This document shows, piece by piece, positions 50,773 to 61,285 of a stretch of DNA of 64,000 nt. The stretch spans positions 1 to 64,000 of the forward strand of contig JAHJWB010000014.1 in assembly GCA_018828125.1 (NCBI GenBank). Reading direction: 5' to 3'. The stretch is from Gammaproteobacteria bacterium (GTDB lineage Bacteria; Pseudomonadota; Gammaproteobacteria; Burkholderiales; Burkholderiaceae_C). Position numbers and translations under genes: made by a program. The number at the start of each line of letters is the position of its first letter. Within the stretch, counting starts at the first letter, position 1. The notes beneath the pieces are model-generated. The model saw only the letters and a list, made by a program, of their open reading frames with translations. It was not told the DNA's origin and ran no database searches.

Positions 50773-51224
50773 GGAAAGGGCTTTGGTGCTGGTAGACCCG
50801 CCAGGCGGGCTGGAATCCGGGGATTTTAAGGGGCACCGCCCGGGGCGACTTTCTCGGCCCTGTCTGGGCGGGGGCTTTGGGGTGCCGCAACAGGGCGGTG
50901 GCCTGCCGCGCGCGCCGCGGCCCGCGTCTGTAGCGGGTCGGTGTCACAGGCTGGCGATACCTCCAACACCGCACGGGCATGCGCTCGCAAATCAATAAGT
51001 TCACTCATCAAACTATGTCGGGTTTGCCCGGATGCGTGCGCCAGTTGGCCCCTTTCATAATTAGTTCGTCGTCCGCACTATGTCCGTGGAAGGGCTGTAT
51101 CCGCAGGGAAACAGACCTGGCACGGTACGTAGCCTGGAGGGTTTAGCGAGAGGGATTGCGGCGCGACAGTCAACGTCGTTCACACCAACCAAGGCCCGCA
51201 CGAGGCCGTTCAATGGAGACAAGA
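50773..51224. other. Intergenic region between purM and xylF
   Basis: About 450 bases shared by divergent purM and the xylose operon. A 61-codon frame on the minus strand (50826-51011, starting MMSELIDLRAHARAV) has a plausible N-terminus but a composition like non-coding DNA later; it is not called. A short CGGG-TTTG-CCCG hairpin lies near 51018. The only AT-rich patch, TTTCATAATTAG (51053-51064), may hold the xylF promoter. No ROK-type operator was recognised. Confidence 0.4.
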
Positions 51225-52244
51225 ATGAAATTGAAGACAACCTTGACCGCCCTGGCGCTGGGCTTGGCCAGCGCAGGAGCCTTTGCCCAGGTGGTGGGCG
51301 TGAGCTGGTCCAACTTTCAGGAAGAGCGCTGGAAGACCGACGAAAAAGCCATCAAGGAACAACTGGCCAAGCTGGGCGCCAGCTACATCAGCGCCGATGC
51401 CGGTGGCTCGCCCGAAAAGCAGCTGTCTGATGTTGACTCCCTCATCGCCAAAGGCGCAAAGGTCCTGATCGTGCTGGCGATGGACAAGGACGCGATCCTG
51501 CCCGCCGTCAACAAGGCTGCGCAGCAGAAGATCCCGGTGGTGGCCTACGACCGCCTGATCGAAGCCCCCGGGGTGTTCTACATCACCTTCGACAATGTCG
51601 AGGTCGGCCGCATGCAGGCGCGCGCCGTGTTCGAGGCCAAGCCCAAGGGCAACTACGTGATGATCAAGGGCTCACCCACCGACCCGAATGCCAATTTCCT
51701 GCGCGCGGGGCAGCAGGAGGTCATCGAGGCAGCCATCACCAAGGGCGACATCAAGATCGTCGGCGAGGAATACACCGAAGGCTGGAAGCCCGAGGTGGCG
51801 CAAAAGAACATGGAGCAGATCATCACCAAGGCCGGCGGCAAGATCGATGCCGTGGTGGCCTCCAACGACGGCACGGCCGGCGGTGTGGTGGCGGCGCTGA
51901 CGGCCAAGGGCATCAAGGGCATCCCGGTGTCGGGCCAGGACGGCGACCATGCCGCGCTCAACCGTGTGGCCCAGGGTTCGCAGACGGTCTCGGTCTGGAA
52001 GGACGCGCGCGACCTGGGCCGGGACGCCGCAGCAGCAGCCGTCGCGCTGGCCAAGGGGCAGAAGGTGGCGGGCGCCCAGACCTGGAATGGCGGGGAAAAG
52101 AAGGTGCCGCTGCAGGCGCAGTTTCTGAAGCCCGTGCCGATCACCGCCAAGAACCTCGACCTGGTGGTGAAGGCCGGCTGGATCCAGAAGGACGCGCTGT
52201 GCAAGGGAGTGGACGCTGCCAAGGCACCCGCCGCCTGCAAGTGA
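51225..52244 (+). CDS. xylF: D-xylose ABC transporter substrate-binding protein
   Basis: A 339-residue periplasmic sugar receptor. The signal peptide is [20 protein letters not shown] with AFAQ cleavage. The mature protein is of the ribose/xylose type: [57 protein letters not shown] and [34 protein letters not shown] 51225 lies six bases after GGAG; the ATG four codons earlier overlaps this site. It is the first gene of the operon, and a hairpin separates it from xylH, probably to keep more receptor than permease. Confidence 0.95.
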   Translation: MKLKTTLTALALGLASAGAFAQVVGVSWSNFQEERWKTDEKAIKEQLAKLGASYISADAGGSPEKQLSDVDSLIAKGAKVLIVLAMDKDAILPAVNKAAQQKIPVVAYDRLIEAPGVFYITFDNVEVGRMQARAVFEAKPKGNYVMIKGSPTDPNANFLRAGQQEVIEAAITKGDIKIVGEEYTEGWKPEVAQKNMEQIITKAGGKIDAVVASNDGTAGGVVAALTAKGIKGIPVSGQDGDHAALNRVAQGSQTVSVWKDARDLGRDAAAAAVALAKGQKVAGAQTWNGGEKKVPLQAQFLKPVPITAKNLDLVVKAGWIQKDALCKGVDAAKAPAACK

Positions 52245-52295
52245 ACGCGCTCTGCGCGGCGTCCAGTTTCTGAACAACACGTTTTGAAGCTCCCA

Positions 52296-52344
52296 GACCG
52301 GGATCGGGTCTTGCCGTGCGCGGCGGGCAGGTCTGAACCCGGTC
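52296..52344 (+). promoter_or_regulatory. Intercistronic inverted repeat between xylF and xylH
   Basis: GACCGGG (52296-52302) and CCCGGTC (52338-52344) pair perfectly around a 35-base G/C-rich loop that can itself fold. No T tract follows. It parallels the hairpin between dctP and dctQ and may set the ratio of binding protein to permease. Confidence 0.5.
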
Positions 52345-52371
52345 CCTTCTCATTTCTGGCGGAGTGCGCTT

Positions 52372-53562
52372 GTGAGTCCTGTTCCCCATGCCCTCAGGCA
52401 GCTGGCCATCGACTGGCGGCTGGTGCTGATGGGCGCCGTCCTGGTGGTCACCGCCATCGTGTTCAACATCCTCTCGGGCGGCCTGTTCCTGTCGCCCGAG
52501 AACCTCTACAACATTGCCCAGCAGACGGCCGTGGTCGGCATCGTGGCCACCGTGGTGGTGCTGGTGATCGTGGCGCGCCACATCGATCTTTCGGTGGGCT
52601 CGGTGATGGGCTTCGTCGGGGTGCTGATAGCCACGTTGATGTACACCGCCGGCTGGCACTGGGTGGCGGCGTCGCTTGCCGGGCTGGCGGTGGCGATTGG
52701 CGTGTCGCTCTATCAAGGTGCGCTCACGGCGATGCTGGGAGTGCCATCGTTCGTGGTCACGCTGGGCGGGCTGATGTCGTTTCGCGGCGCGGCCTTCATG
52801 GTGGCCGACGGCAAGACCCAACCGGTCAGCGACAGCTTCTTTCAGCGCCTGGGCGGCGGCTTTGATGGCGCCATCGGCGTGCAGGCCAGCTGGGGGCTGG
52901 CTTTGGTGCTGGTCGTGGCGCTGGCGCTGAAGACCTGGCTGCGGCGGCGCGCCAAGGCCTCGTACGGCGTGCCCAACCCTGCGCTGTGGCTGGATGCGCT
53001 GGTGGCGGCGGTGCCTGCCGTGATCGCCGTGGGCTTTGTCGCCACGATGAACGCGTACCAGATCCCTACCAAAGACGCGCCGCAGGGCGTGCCCATTCCT
53101 GTGCTGATCTGGGGCGGCGTGGCGGTGGTGCTCTCCTTCATCGTGCGCCGCACGCGCTTTGGGCGCTACGTGTTCGCCATCGGCGGCAATCCGGAGGCCG
53201 CCGCCCTGGTCGGCATCCCGGTGCGCCGCGTCACGCTGATGCTGTTTGCGCTGATGGGCGTGCTCATCACGATTGCGGCCATGGTCTCGATTGCGCGGCT
53301 CAATGCCGGTACCAATTCGCTGGGCACCGGCATGGAGCTGTTCGTGATCGCCGCTGCGGTGATCGGCGGCACGGCTCTGGCGGGCGGCAGTGGCTCCATC
53401 CTGGGGTCGGTGCTGGGGGCGCTGATCATGCAGAGCATCGACAGCGGCTTGTTGCTGCTGGATATCTCGATCGGATTGCGTTACGTGATCATCGGCCAGG
53501 TGCTGATCGCCGCCGTGGTGTTTGACGTGGTCTACCGCCGCCTGACCGGAGACACGGCATGA
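52372..53562 (+). CDS. xylH: Xylose ABC transporter permease
   Basis: A 396-residue inner membrane permease of the ribose/xylose family with about ten or more helices. Typical stretches are [40 protein letters not shown] and [20 protein letters not shown], followed by [20 protein letters not shown]. It forms the channel for the XylF/XylG system. The GTG start at 52372 follows GGAG. The stop overlaps the xylG ATG by four bases. Confidence 0.94.
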   Translation: MSPVPHALRQLAIDWRLVLMGAVLVVTAIVFNILSGGLFLSPENLYNIAQQTAVVGIVATVVVLVIVARHIDLSVGSVMGFVGVLIATLMYTAGWHWVAASLAGLAVAIGVSLYQGALTAMLGVPSFVVTLGGLMSFRGAAFMVADGKTQPVSDSFFQRLGGGFDGAIGVQASWGLALVLVVALALKTWLRRRAKASYGVPNPALWLDALVAAVPAVIAVGFVATMNAYQIPTKDAPQGVPIPVLIWGGVAVVLSFIVRRTRFGRYVFAIGGNPEAAALVGIPVRRVTLMLFALMGVLITIAAMVSIARLNAGTNSLGTGMELFVIAAAVIGGTALAGGSGSILGSVLGALIMQSIDSGLLLLDISIGLRYVIIGQVLIAAVVFDVVYRRLTGDTA

Positions 53563-54353
53563 GCGCGCCACTGGTGGAAATGCGCGGTATCCGCAAGTCG
53601 TTCGGGGGCGTGCGGGCGGTGGACGATGTCAGCCTCCACCTGTACCCGGGCGAGGTGGTGGCCTTGCTGGGGCACAACGGCGCGGGCAAGTCCACGCTGA
53701 TGAAGATGCTGGCGGGCGCCTACCCCATCGACAGCGGCGAGGTGCAGGTGCAGGGCCAAGCCGCTCACATCCGCACGCCCATCGACGCGCAGCGGCTGGG
53801 CATCGAGTCCATCTACCAGACCCTGGCGCTGGCCGACAACCTGGACGCGGTGGCCAACCTGTTTCTGGGCCGCGAACTGCTTACCCGCTGGAACACGCTG
53901 GACGACCACCGCATGGACGCCGAAGCCCGCAAGGTGTTTGAGCGCCTGAACAAGAACTTCCGCAACGTGCGCACGCCAGTGCGGCGCCTGTCGGGCGGGC
54001 AGCGCCAGGTGGTGGCGATCTCGCGCGCCATCTATTTCAACGCGCGCATCCTGATCATGGACGAGCCCACCGCAGCGCTGGGCCCCGAGGAGACCGCCAT
54101 GGTGGGCCGCCTGGTGCGCCAGCTCAAGGCCGAAGGCGTGGGCATTTTTCTGATCACCCACGACATGCCTGATGTGTTCGGGCTCAGCGACCGTCTGGCG
54201 GTGATGAAGAACGGACGGCTGGTAGGCGCCTATCGCACTGCCGATGTCACCGAGGACGAAGTTCTGGGCATGATCATCGCAGGCAAACAACCCGAAGGAA
54301 AAGCGCAGGCCCACCGCCCTGGCGAGCCCGCGCCTTCCACCACACCCGCATGA
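53559..54353 (+). CDS. xylG: Xylose ABC transporter ATP-binding protein, single cassette
   Basis: A 264-residue ATPase. Walker [11 protein letters not shown]-loop [10 protein letters not shown], signature LSGGQRQ, Walker [12 protein letters not shown] and the switch His ITHDM are intact. The classical XylG of Escherichia coli has two fused cassettes of about 510 residues; this one is a single cassette and must act as a homodimer. Both forms exist in sugar transporters. It overlaps xylH and the ROK regulator gene by ATGA on each side, so expression is tightly coupled. Confidence 0.9.
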   Translation: MSAPLVEMRGIRKSFGGVRAVDDVSLHLYPGEVVALLGHNGAGKSTLMKMLAGAYPIDSGEVQVQGQAAHIRTPIDAQRLGIESIYQTLALADNLDAVANLFLGRELLTRWNTLDDHRMDAEARKVFERLNKNFRNVRTPVRRLSGGQRQVVAISRAIYFNARILIMDEPTAALGPEETAMVGRLVRQLKAEGVGIFLITHDMPDVFGLSDRLAVMKNGRLVGAYRTADVTEDEVLGMIIAGKQPEGKAQAHRPGEPAPSTTPA

Positions 54354-55525
54354 AAACCACCGGCGACCAACAACTTGTCAAACGCATCAACCGCAGCGTG
54401 CTGCTGCGGCTGCTGCGCCTGCGCGGCGGCCTCTCCCGCGCCCAACTGGCCGGCGAGAGCGGCCTGACCAAATCGACCGTGAGCCTGCTGGTGCGGGAGT
54501 TGATCGACGAAGGCTGGATCGCGGAGACGGAGCTGGCAGCCGCGCAGGGCATGGGCCGCCCGTCCACCCCGCTGCGCCTGGACGGCAGCCGCCGCGCCAT
54601 GGTGGGCGTGGAAATTGGGGTCGAGTCGCTGAGGGTGGTCGGCGTGTCGGTCACCGGCGAGGTGCTGTGTTCGGCCGAGGAACCCCTGGCCGACCGCGAA
54701 CCGGGGGCTGCGTGCCGCCAGGTGGCAGCGCTGGTGGTGCGCACACAGGCCGAGCTGGCGGTTAGGCCCGTCACGGTGTCGGGCATCGGCATTGGCGTGC
54801 CCGGCGCGTTCGACGAAGTCACCGGCACCATCCGCTTTGCGCCCAACCTGGGCTGGCGTGATGTGGCCTTCCTGCCGCTGATCACGCGTGCCCTGGCCGA
54901 GGCCGGTAGCCCGCCGGTGTCGGTGCATGTGCAGAACGAGGCGGATACCGCCGCGCTCAGCGAGTACGAGTTTGCGGGTGGGGAGGCGGCCCAGGCACTG
55001 ATCTTCGTGACCTGCGGCGTGGGCGTGGGGGCAGGCATCGTGCTCAACGACCGGTTGTTCACCGGGCTGCAGGGGATGGCCGGCGAAATCGGGCACAGCA
55101 TCCTGCAGATCGACGGACCGCCGTGTTCCTGCGGGCGCAGGGGGTGTGCCGAGACCTTCTTCGGGGCCCGTGCCCTGGAACGCGAGAGCGACCCGGCGCG
55201 CGGAGGCGTTTTCTTGGGCGTGGTGTTGCAAAACCTCTGGACCACCTTCAACCCTGGTGCCCTGGTCGTGGGCGGGCCGTCGTGCGAGCGGTATCCCGCC
55301 ATCGTGCGGCAAGCCCGTGAAACGCTCCATGCCTATGCAGCCAGCGCTGGCGTGGCGGCACCCGCCGTGCGCGCGGCCCGCTATGGCCTGCTGGCCTCGG
55401 CCGTGGGTGCGGCCGCGCTGGTGCTGCATCACGAGCTGCGGCCCATGCACGCGCCTGCGGTTGCTGCGCCACCGGCCGAGCCCGAAGCGTTGCAGAGCGG
55501 CGCAACGCATCACCTTCTTCACTGA
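54350..55525 (+). CDS. ROK family transcriptional regulator (probable xylose repressor)
   Basis: A 391-residue ROK protein. The N-terminal winged helix is [20 protein letters not shown], followed by the ROK domain with [14 protein letters not shown]. The zinc signature [10 protein letters not shown] is present, and the sugar-binding segment [14 protein letters not shown] reads [14 protein letters not shown]. Such proteins, like XylR of Bacillus, repress xylose genes and are released by xylose. Its place inside the operon means it would control its own level. It overlaps xylG by four bases and is 12 bases before xylB. Confidence 0.9.
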   Translation: MKTTGDQQLVKRINRSVLLRLLRLRGGLSRAQLAGESGLTKSTVSLLVRELIDEGWIAETELAAAQGMGRPSTPLRLDGSRRAMVGVEIGVESLRVVGVSVTGEVLCSAEEPLADREPGAACRQVAALVVRTQAELAVRPVTVSGIGIGVPGAFDEVTGTIRFAPNLGWRDVAFLPLITRALAEAGSPPVSVHVQNEADTAALSEYEFAGGEAAQALIFVTCGVGVGAGIVLNDRLFTGLQGMAGEIGHSILQIDGPPCSCGRRGCAETFFGARALERESDPARGGVFLGVVLQNLWTTFNPGALVVGGPSCERYPAIVRQARETLHAYAASAGVAAPAVRAARYGLLASAVGAAALVLHHELRPMHAPAVAAPPAEPEALQSGATHHLLH

Positions 55526-55537
55526 GTTTCTCCCACC

Positions 55538-56986
55538 ATGTATATCGGCATCGACATCGGCACCTCTGAAGTAAAGGCCTTGCTGCTCGGCCCGGACCAG
55601 CAGGTGCTGGGCTCGGCCGGTGCGCCCCTGTCCCTGTCGCGCCCCCACCCCGGTCACAGCGAGCAGGACCCCGCCGACTGGTGGGCGGCCACGCAGGACG
55701 CACTGGGCAGCCTGCGGGCGGTGCACCCGCAGGAATACGCGGCGACCGAGGCCATCGGCTTGTCCGGACAGATGCATGGAGCGGTGCTGCTGGACGCACA
55801 TGACCGCGTGCTGCGCCCCGCCATCCTTTGGAACGACACGCGCAGCGCTCAAGAGTGCGCCGAGATGATGCGCGAGCTGCCGACGCTGAGTGGTCTGGGC
55901 GGCAGCCTGGCCATGCCGGGCTTCACAGCGCCCAAGCTGCGCTGGGTCGCGCGCCACGAGCCCGAGGTATTTCAGAAAATTGCGAAGGTGTTGTTGCCCA
56001 AGGACCATGTGCGCCTGATGCTGACCGGCGAGCACGTGAGCGATCTTTCCGACGCGAGCGGCACCCTTTGGCTCGATGTGGAGCGACGCGACTGGTCGGA
56101 CGAACTGCTGGCGCTGACCGGCCTCGCGCGATCACACATGCCGCGCCTGGTCGAAGGCAGCGAGGGCAGCGGGCGCCTGCGGGCCGATGTGGCGCAGTCC
56201 CTGGGGCTGCGGCCCGGCACGGTGGTGGCCGGTGGCGCGGGCGATAACGCGGCCAGCGCGGTGGGCATGGGCGCGGTGCAGCCGGGCCAGGGTTTCCTGT
56301 CGCTGGGCACCAGCGGCGTGCTGTTTGTGGTGACGCCCGCGTACCAGCCCAATGCCGCCAGTGCCACGCATGCGTTCTGCCATGCCCTGCCAGGCCGGTG
56401 GCACCAGATGAGCGTGATGCTGGCAGCCGCCAGCGCCCTCCAGTGGGTGGCAAACCTGCTGGGCGCTGCGGACGCTGGCGAGGTGGCGGCACGCGCCGCG
56501 GCGCTGAGCGCCCGGGACCGTGAGGCGGCGCCAGTGTTTTTGCCTTACCTCAGCGGCGAGCGAACGCCCCACAACGATGCGCGGGTGCGCGGGAGCTTCC
56601 ACGGGCTCGATATGGATACCGACGCCGCGCGCCTGGACTATGCCGTGATGGAGGGCGTGAGCTTCGGCCTGCTGGACGGCCTGGCTGCGCTGCATGCCGC
56701 AGGCAGCGAGGTGTCGCGCCTGTCGCTGGTGGGCGGTGGCGCCCGCAGCACCTTCTGGGCGCAGATGCTGGCCAGCGCGTTGGGCGTCGAGATCGTGACC
56801 CACGGTGGGTCGGCCGTGGGTGGTGCCCTGGGGGCCGCACGCCTGGGCGCTTTGAGCGTCGGCACCCCCATGGAGTGGGCCTGCCTGCCGCCCCCCATCG
56901 ACACCGTGTACCAGCCCGATGCCGCCGAGCATGCCCTGCTGGCGCCGCGCCATGCCCTGTTTCGCAGCCTGTACCGCAGGCCCTGA
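55538..56986 (+). CDS. xylB: Xylulokinase
   Basis: A 482-residue FGGY-family kinase that phosphorylates D-xylulose to D-xylulose 5-phosphate. It opens [17 protein letters not shown] (phosphate 1 motif), then [11 protein letters not shown] with the substrate-contacting residues, [22 protein letters not shown] and [11 protein letters not shown]; the C-terminal adenosine motif is [15 protein letters not shown]. All functional stretches are present. It stands between the regulator and xylA, 37 bases from the latter. Confidence 0.96.
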   Translation: MYIGIDIGTSEVKALLLGPDQQVLGSAGAPLSLSRPHPGHSEQDPADWWAATQDALGSLRAVHPQEYAATEAIGLSGQMHGAVLLDAHDRVLRPAILWNDTRSAQECAEMMRELPTLSGLGGSLAMPGFTAPKLRWVARHEPEVFQKIAKVLLPKDHVRLMLTGEHVSDLSDASGTLWLDVERRDWSDELLALTGLARSHMPRLVEGSEGSGRLRADVAQSLGLRPGTVVAGGAGDNAASAVGMGAVQPGQGFLSLGTSGVLFVVTPAYQPNAASATHAFCHALPGRWHQMSVMLAAASALQWVANLLGAADAGEVAARAAALSARDREAAPVFLPYLSGERTPHNDARVRGSFHGLDMDTDAARLDYAVMEGVSFGLLDGLAALHAAGSEVSRLSLVGGGARSTFWAQMLASALGVEIVTHGGSAVGGALGAARLGALSVGTPMEWACLPPPIDTVYQPDAAEHALLAPRHALFRSLYRRP

Positions 56987-57023
56987 TGTCCTGAGCCACG
57001 TCCTGTCCTTAGCCGAGAAATCC

Positions 57024-58340
57024 ATGAGCACCTACTTTTCCGACATTCCGCCCATCGCTTACGAAGGCCCCGAATCTGCTAATCCGCTGGCCTTCAAGTG
57101 GTACGACAAAGACCGCCTCGTGCTGGGCAAGCGCATGGAAGACCACCTGCGTTTTGCCGTGTGCTACTGGCATAGCTTCTGCTGGAACGGGTTCGATCCC
57201 TTTGGGTACGACGGCACCTTCGAGCGGCCTTGGCAGCGGGTGGCCGACCCGATGGCAGCTGCGCGCCTGAAGGCCGATGCGGCGTTCGACTTTTTTGCCC
57301 GGCTGGGCGCGCCGTACTACTGCTTTCATGACCGCGATGTGGCGCCCGAGGGCAGCACCCCCCGCGAGAGCGTGAACCACCTGCACGAGATGGTCGATGT
57401 GCTGCAGGCCAAGCAGGCCGAGACGGGCATGAAGCTGCTGTGGGGAACGGCCAACCTGTTCAGCCACCGCCGCTTCATGTCCGGCGCCTCGACCAACCCC
57501 GACCCCGAAATCTTTGCCCTGGCCGCCCTGCAGGTGAAAGAGGCGATGGACGCGACGCTCAAGCTGGGCGGCGAGAACTATGTGCTGTGGGGTGGCCGCG
57601 AGGGCTATGAGACCCTGCTCAACACCCGCGTGGGCCATGAACTGGACCAGATGGGCCGCTTCTTGAACATGGTGGTGGAGTACAAGCACAAGATCGGCTT
57701 CAAGGGCACGATCCTGATCGAGCCCAAGCCGCGTGAACCGTCCAAGCACCAGTACGACTTTGACACCGCCACGGTCTATGGCTTCCTGGCCCGCTATGGG
57801 CTGGACAAGGAGATCAAGGTCAACATCGAGGCCAACCACGCCACGCTGTCGGGCCACAGCTTCGAGCACGAGATCGCCACCGCCATCGACCTGGGCATCT
57901 TCGGCTCGATCGACATGAACCGCGGCGACATGCAGTGCGGCTGGGACACCGACCAATTCCCCAACAACATCCCCGAGACGGCCCTGGCCCTGTACCTGAT
58001 CCTTCAGGCCGGCGGTTTCACCACCGGCGGTCTGAACTTCGACGCCAAGGTGCGGCGACAGTCGCTGGACGCCGAGGACATGTTCCACGGCCACATCGGC
58101 GGCATGGATGTCTCGGCCCGGGCGCTGCTGATTGCCGAGAAAATGATCACCGACGGGCGCCTGGCCCGCCATGTCGATGCCCGTTACGCTGGTTGGAGCA
58201 CAGATTTCGGCCAGGATCTGCTGGCCGGCCGGCTGGGGCTGGACCAGGTGGCGACCCGGGCCATGGAGCGCAACCAGGACGCGCGGCCAGTTTCCGGGCG
58301 GCAGGAGCTGATCGAGAATCTGCTCAACAGCTATCTCTGA
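57024..58340 (+). CDS. xylA: Xylose isomerase
   Basis: A 438-residue class II xylose isomerase, which turns D-xylose to D-xylulose. The metal- and substrate-binding motifs are [13 protein letters not shown] (catalytic His), [35 protein letters not shown] in the middle (split), [17 protein letters not shown] and [20 protein letters not shown]. Length matches the 440-residue class. ATG 57024 begins [15 protein letters not shown]; longer frames overlap xylB. It is followed 25 bases later by an oxidoreductase gene. Confidence 0.97.
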   Translation: MSTYFSDIPPIAYEGPESANPLAFKWYDKDRLVLGKRMEDHLRFAVCYWHSFCWNGFDPFGYDGTFERPWQRVADPMAAARLKADAAFDFFARLGAPYYCFHDRDVAPEGSTPRESVNHLHEMVDVLQAKQAETGMKLLWGTANLFSHRRFMSGASTNPDPEIFALAALQVKEAMDATLKLGGENYVLWGGREGYETLLNTRVGHELDQMGRFLNMVVEYKHKIGFKGTILIEPKPREPSKHQYDFDTATVYGFLARYGLDKEIKVNIEANHATLSGHSFEHEIATAIDLGIFGSIDMNRGDMQCGWDTDQFPNNIPETALALYLILQAGGFTTGGLNFDAKVRRQSLDAEDMFHGHIGGMDVSARALLIAEKMITDGRLARHVDARYAGWSTDFGQDLLAGRLGLDQVATRAMERNQDARPVSGRQELIENLLNSYL

Positions 58341-58365
58341 CCGACCACCAATACCGGGAGTACCC

Positions 58366-59370
58366 ATGAAACCTGTGGTGTGGGGCGTGCTGAGCACAGC
58401 CAAGATCGGTATCCAGCACGTGATCCCGGCGATGCTGTCCAGCCCGCTGGTCGAGTTGCGGGGGATCGCATCGCGTTCCTTGCCCGCCGCGCAGGAGGTA
58501 GCGCGGTCCATGGGCATTGCGCAGGCCTACGGAAGCTACGAAGAGCTGCTGGCCGACCCGGCCATTGAGGCCGTCTACAACCCGCTGCCCAACCACCTGC
58601 ATGTGCCGCTCACCCTGCAGGCGGCGGCTGCAGGCAAGCATGTGCTGTGCGAGAAGCCGGTGGCCCTGTCTGCCGCCGAGGCGGAAACACTGCGCACCGC
58701 CGCGGCCCGGGTGCACATCGAAGAGGCCTTCATGGTGCGCCACCATCCCCAGTGGCAGCGAGCCCGGGAGCTTGTGCGCGCCGGGCGCATTGGCGAGCTT
58801 CAGGCGGTGCAGGTGTTTTTCTCGTATTTCAATGATCAGCCAGGCAACATCCGCAACCAGCCCAGCCTGGGGGGCGGCGCGCTGTACGACATCGGCTGCT
58901 ATGCAGTGCTGGCTGGTCGTTATCTGTTCGAAAGAGAACCTCGGCGGGCAATCTCGTTGGTTGACCGTGACCCGCAACTGGGGACCGACCGGCTCACCAG
59001 CGCGCTGCTGGATTTTGCCGGAGGACGGCAACTCAACTTCACGGTTTCGACGCAGAGCGTCCGGTTTCAAAAGGTGCAGGTGGTAGGCACCGCGGGCCGC
59101 ATCGAGCTGTTTATTCCGTTCAATGCCGCCCGGGGTGAGCAGATGCACCTGGCACTGGACGAAGGAGGCCTTCTGGATGGCAGCAGTGTCACCGTTGAAA
59201 CCCTGCCAGCGGCGGATCAGTACCGGCTGCAGGTCGAGGCTTTTTGCCGCCGCGTGCGCGATGGCACAAGCCCGCAGACCCATGGATTGGACGAGGCTGT
59301 AGCCCAGGCCCGGGCGATTGATGCACTCTGGCGCTCGGAGCATTCGGGTCGCTGGGAGGCGGTTGTTTGA
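58366..59370 (+). CDS. Gfo/Idh/MocA family oxidoreductase (possible sugar dehydrogenase)
   Basis: A 334-residue NAD(P)-dependent oxidoreductase. The nucleotide-binding part reads WGVLSTAKIGIQHVIPAML, and YNPLPNHLHVPLTLQAAAAGKHVLCEKP (split at residue 85) carries the EKP motif. The C-terminal part (GGGALYDIGCYAV) includes the conserved substrate-side Asp and Cys/His region. It is the last gene of the xylose operon. It may be a D-xylose dehydrogenase that opens an oxidative branch, or it may handle another sugar carried by the same transporter; no lactonase or dehydratase gene follows. Confidence 0.85.
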   Translation: MKPVVWGVLSTAKIGIQHVIPAMLSSPLVELRGIASRSLPAAQEVARSMGIAQAYGSYEELLADPAIEAVYNPLPNHLHVPLTLQAAAAGKHVLCEKPVALSAAEAETLRTAAARVHIEEAFMVRHHPQWQRARELVRAGRIGELQAVQVFFSYFNDQPGNIRNQPSLGGGALYDIGCYAVLAGRYLFEREPRRAISLVDRDPQLGTDRLTSALLDFAGGRQLNFTVSTQSVRFQKVQVVGTAGRIELFIPFNAARGEQMHLALDEGGLLDGSSVTVETLPAADQYRLQVEAFCRRVRDGTSPQTHGLDEAVAQARAIDALWRSEHSGRWEAVV

Positions 59371-59769
59371 GACAGGCGCCGCTTGTGTCGCTTCGCGCCT
59401 CGCCGTGCCTTGGCCGTGGCCGTGGCCTTGCAAATGACCAGAAAGGTCCAGCCGCGGGCTGACCACCCCCGCGCGTCCGGGCAGTCGCCCAGGGGGCGTG
59501 GGAAGGGGGATTGCGAGGGCGAGGCCTGATGGTGGGTGCAGGACATTTGCCGCAGACTAAAATCGGACCCGTTGCCGCCAAAACGCTTTGTAAGAAGAAG
59601 GGTTGTTGCGACAACGCAACCGAACCACTTTTTCAAGATGCCCCGCCGCAGTCACATGTGGCCAGACGCCCTCCAATTCCTCTGTGATGCAGTCGCCCAT
59701 CTCCTTGTTGCCCACCGCTCCTGCTTCTGCTCCCTCGGGCCCGCCCCTGCTGGCAGGGCGCCGCGCACG
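59371..59769. other. Intergenic region between the xylose operon and hda
   Basis: About 400 bases. A stretch after the oxidoreductase (59371-59540) is G/C-rich with repeated GGCCGTGGCC-like words, and 59601-59621 is an imperfect palindrome (GGTTGTTGCGACAACGCAACC with a mismatch). Reading frames here do not look coding; the hda start is at 59770. A promoter for hda is expected but no clear box is seen. Confidence 0.35.
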
Positions 59770-60468
59770 ATGAAACAGCTGGCGCTGGACATTGGCCTGG
59801 CCACCGGGCCCACCCTGGCCCGGTTTTATGCCGGGCCGAATGAGGCGGCTTTGCAGCACCTGCGGCTGGCCGTGGGCCAGGGCAGCAGCCAGGCCACCCG
59901 GTCCCCCGTGCCCACCTACCTGTGGGGCGAGGCAGGCAGCGGCAAGTCCCACCTCTTGAACGCCGTGCGCCAGTCGCTGCGAGAGCAGGGCTCCAGTGTG
60001 GGCTGGCTTGACCCTTCGGTGGGCGAGCCGCCGGATTTTGACGACCGATGGGCAGCCGTCGTCATGGACGACGTGCACCTGTACAGCACCGCCCAGCAGG
60101 CCACCGCCTTCAATTGGTTCGTCAACGCCATCAGCCCCGCCAGCGGTGGCCAGCGCTGGGTGCTGGCGGCAGGCAACATGCCCCCCGCCGATTTGCCGCT
60201 GCGCGACGACCTGCGCAGCCGCCTGGGCTGGGGCCATGTGTTCCAGCTGCAGCTGCTGGGCGAGGCCGAACGCCGCGCCGTGCTGCGGCAGGAGGCCGAT
60301 GCGCGGGGCGTGTTCCTGGGCGACGACGTGATGGACTACATGCTCAACCGCTTCTCGCGCGACCTGGGCAGCCTGATGCAGTTGCTGGATCAGCTCGATG
60401 CCTTTGCACTTCGCACCCAGCGGGCCATCACGATTCCCTTGCTCAAAACCATGCTGGAGTCGGAATGA
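59770..60468 (+). CDS. hda: DnaA regulatory inactivator Hda
   Basis: A 232-residue AAA+ protein of the Hda family. With the sliding clamp it stimulates ATP hydrolysis by DnaA and prevents re-initiation. The N-terminal segment MKQLALDIGLATGPTLARF contains the clamp-binding QLALDI. Walker A is GEAGSGKSHLL, Walker B is VVMDDVHLY, and the C-terminal lid includes MLNRFSRDLGSLMQLLDQLD with sensor II Arg. ATG 59770 starts exactly at the clamp-binding motif. It is followed by a HAD phosphatase and pcnB, a common Burkholderiales order. Confidence 0.93.
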   Translation: MKQLALDIGLATGPTLARFYAGPNEAALQHLRLAVGQGSSQATRSPVPTYLWGEAGSGKSHLLNAVRQSLREQGSSVGWLDPSVGEPPDFDDRWAAVVMDDVHLYSTAQQATAFNWFVNAISPASGGQRWVLAAGNMPPADLPLRDDLRSRLGWGHVFQLQLLGEAERRAVLRQEADARGVFLGDDVMDYMLNRFSRDLGSLMQLLDQLDAFALRTQRAITIPLLKTMLESE

Positions 60469-60502
60469 TGCTGCGCTCCTCTTTGCCTTTTTGTGAATTC
60501 GA

Positions 60503-61225
60503 ATGACTTCTGAACCCCGCCGCATGCGGCTTGCGCTGTTTGACCTGGACCACACGCTGCTGCCGCTCGACTCTGACTACGAGTGGGGCGAGTTCACCAT
60601 TCGCATTGGCTGGAACGACCCCGTGGAGTTTGCGCGCCGCAATGACGAGTTCTACGCGCACTACCAGGCTGGCACGCTCGATGTGCATGACTACGTGCGT
60701 TTTGCGACCGAGGCCGTGCGCACACGCGGCCCCGAGGCAGCGGCTGCCGCGCACCAGCAGTTCATGCGCGATGTGATCACCCCGGCCATCCAGCCGCAGG
60801 CGCTGAGCCTTATCCGCCAGCACCAGGCCGCCGGCGATGAAGTGCTGATCGTCACCGCCACCAACGAGTTCGTGACCACCCCCATTGCCCAAGCGCTGGG
60901 GGTGCCGCAATTGCTGTCCGTGCAATTGGTGCGCGACACCAGCGGCTGGTACACCGGCGAGATCGACGGTATCCCGACTATGCGCGAGGGCAAGGTGCGC
61001 CGCATGGAACAATGGCTGTCCGAGCGGCAATTGGGCTGGGATGATGTGGAAAGCACGTTCTACAGCGACTCGATGAACGACGTGCCCTTGCTGGAAAAGG
61101 TGAACCATCCGGTGGCCACCAACCCCGACCCGCGCCTGCGTGCGCTGGCCCAGGAGCGCGGCTGGCGCATACTGGACCTGTTTGCGGCCGATGCCGAAAC
61201 GCCTGCCCCCATCCCCGCTGAATGA
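60503..61225 (+). CDS. HAD-IB family hydrolase (SerB-like)
   Basis: A 240-residue phosphatase of the HAD superfamily. Motif I is LALFDLDHTLLPLDSD (nucleophile Asp and second Asp), motif II is VTATNEF and motif III/IV is EGKVRRMEQ with FYSDSMNDVPLLEKV. The cap is of the helical type seen in SerB and related enzymes. The substrate is not defined; phosphoserine is possible but the usual SerB regulatory domain is absent. It follows hda by 34 bases and precedes pcnB by 60 bases. Confidence 0.9.
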   Translation: MTSEPRRMRLALFDLDHTLLPLDSDYEWGEFTIRIGWNDPVEFARRNDEFYAHYQAGTLDVHDYVRFATEAVRTRGPEAAAAAHQQFMRDVITPAIQPQALSLIRQHQAAGDEVLIVTATNEFVTTPIAQALGVPQLLSVQLVRDTSGWYTGEIDGIPTMREGKVRRMEQWLSERQLGWDDVESTFYSDSMNDVPLLEKVNHPVATNPDPRLRALAQERGWRILDLFAADAETPAPIPAE

Positions 61226-61285
61226 TGCGCCTTGCAGCCACCGCAGCCGCCGTTTCGTGCCCGACCCCCTGAATCCTTTCATTCC

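Noticed and set aside
50826..51011. 61-codon minus-strand frame MMSELIDLRAHARAV... between purM and xylF
   Set aside because: The first twenty residues look natural, but there is no ribosome binding site, no recognised domain and the rest resembles non-coding GC-rich sequence. It could be a gene remnant.
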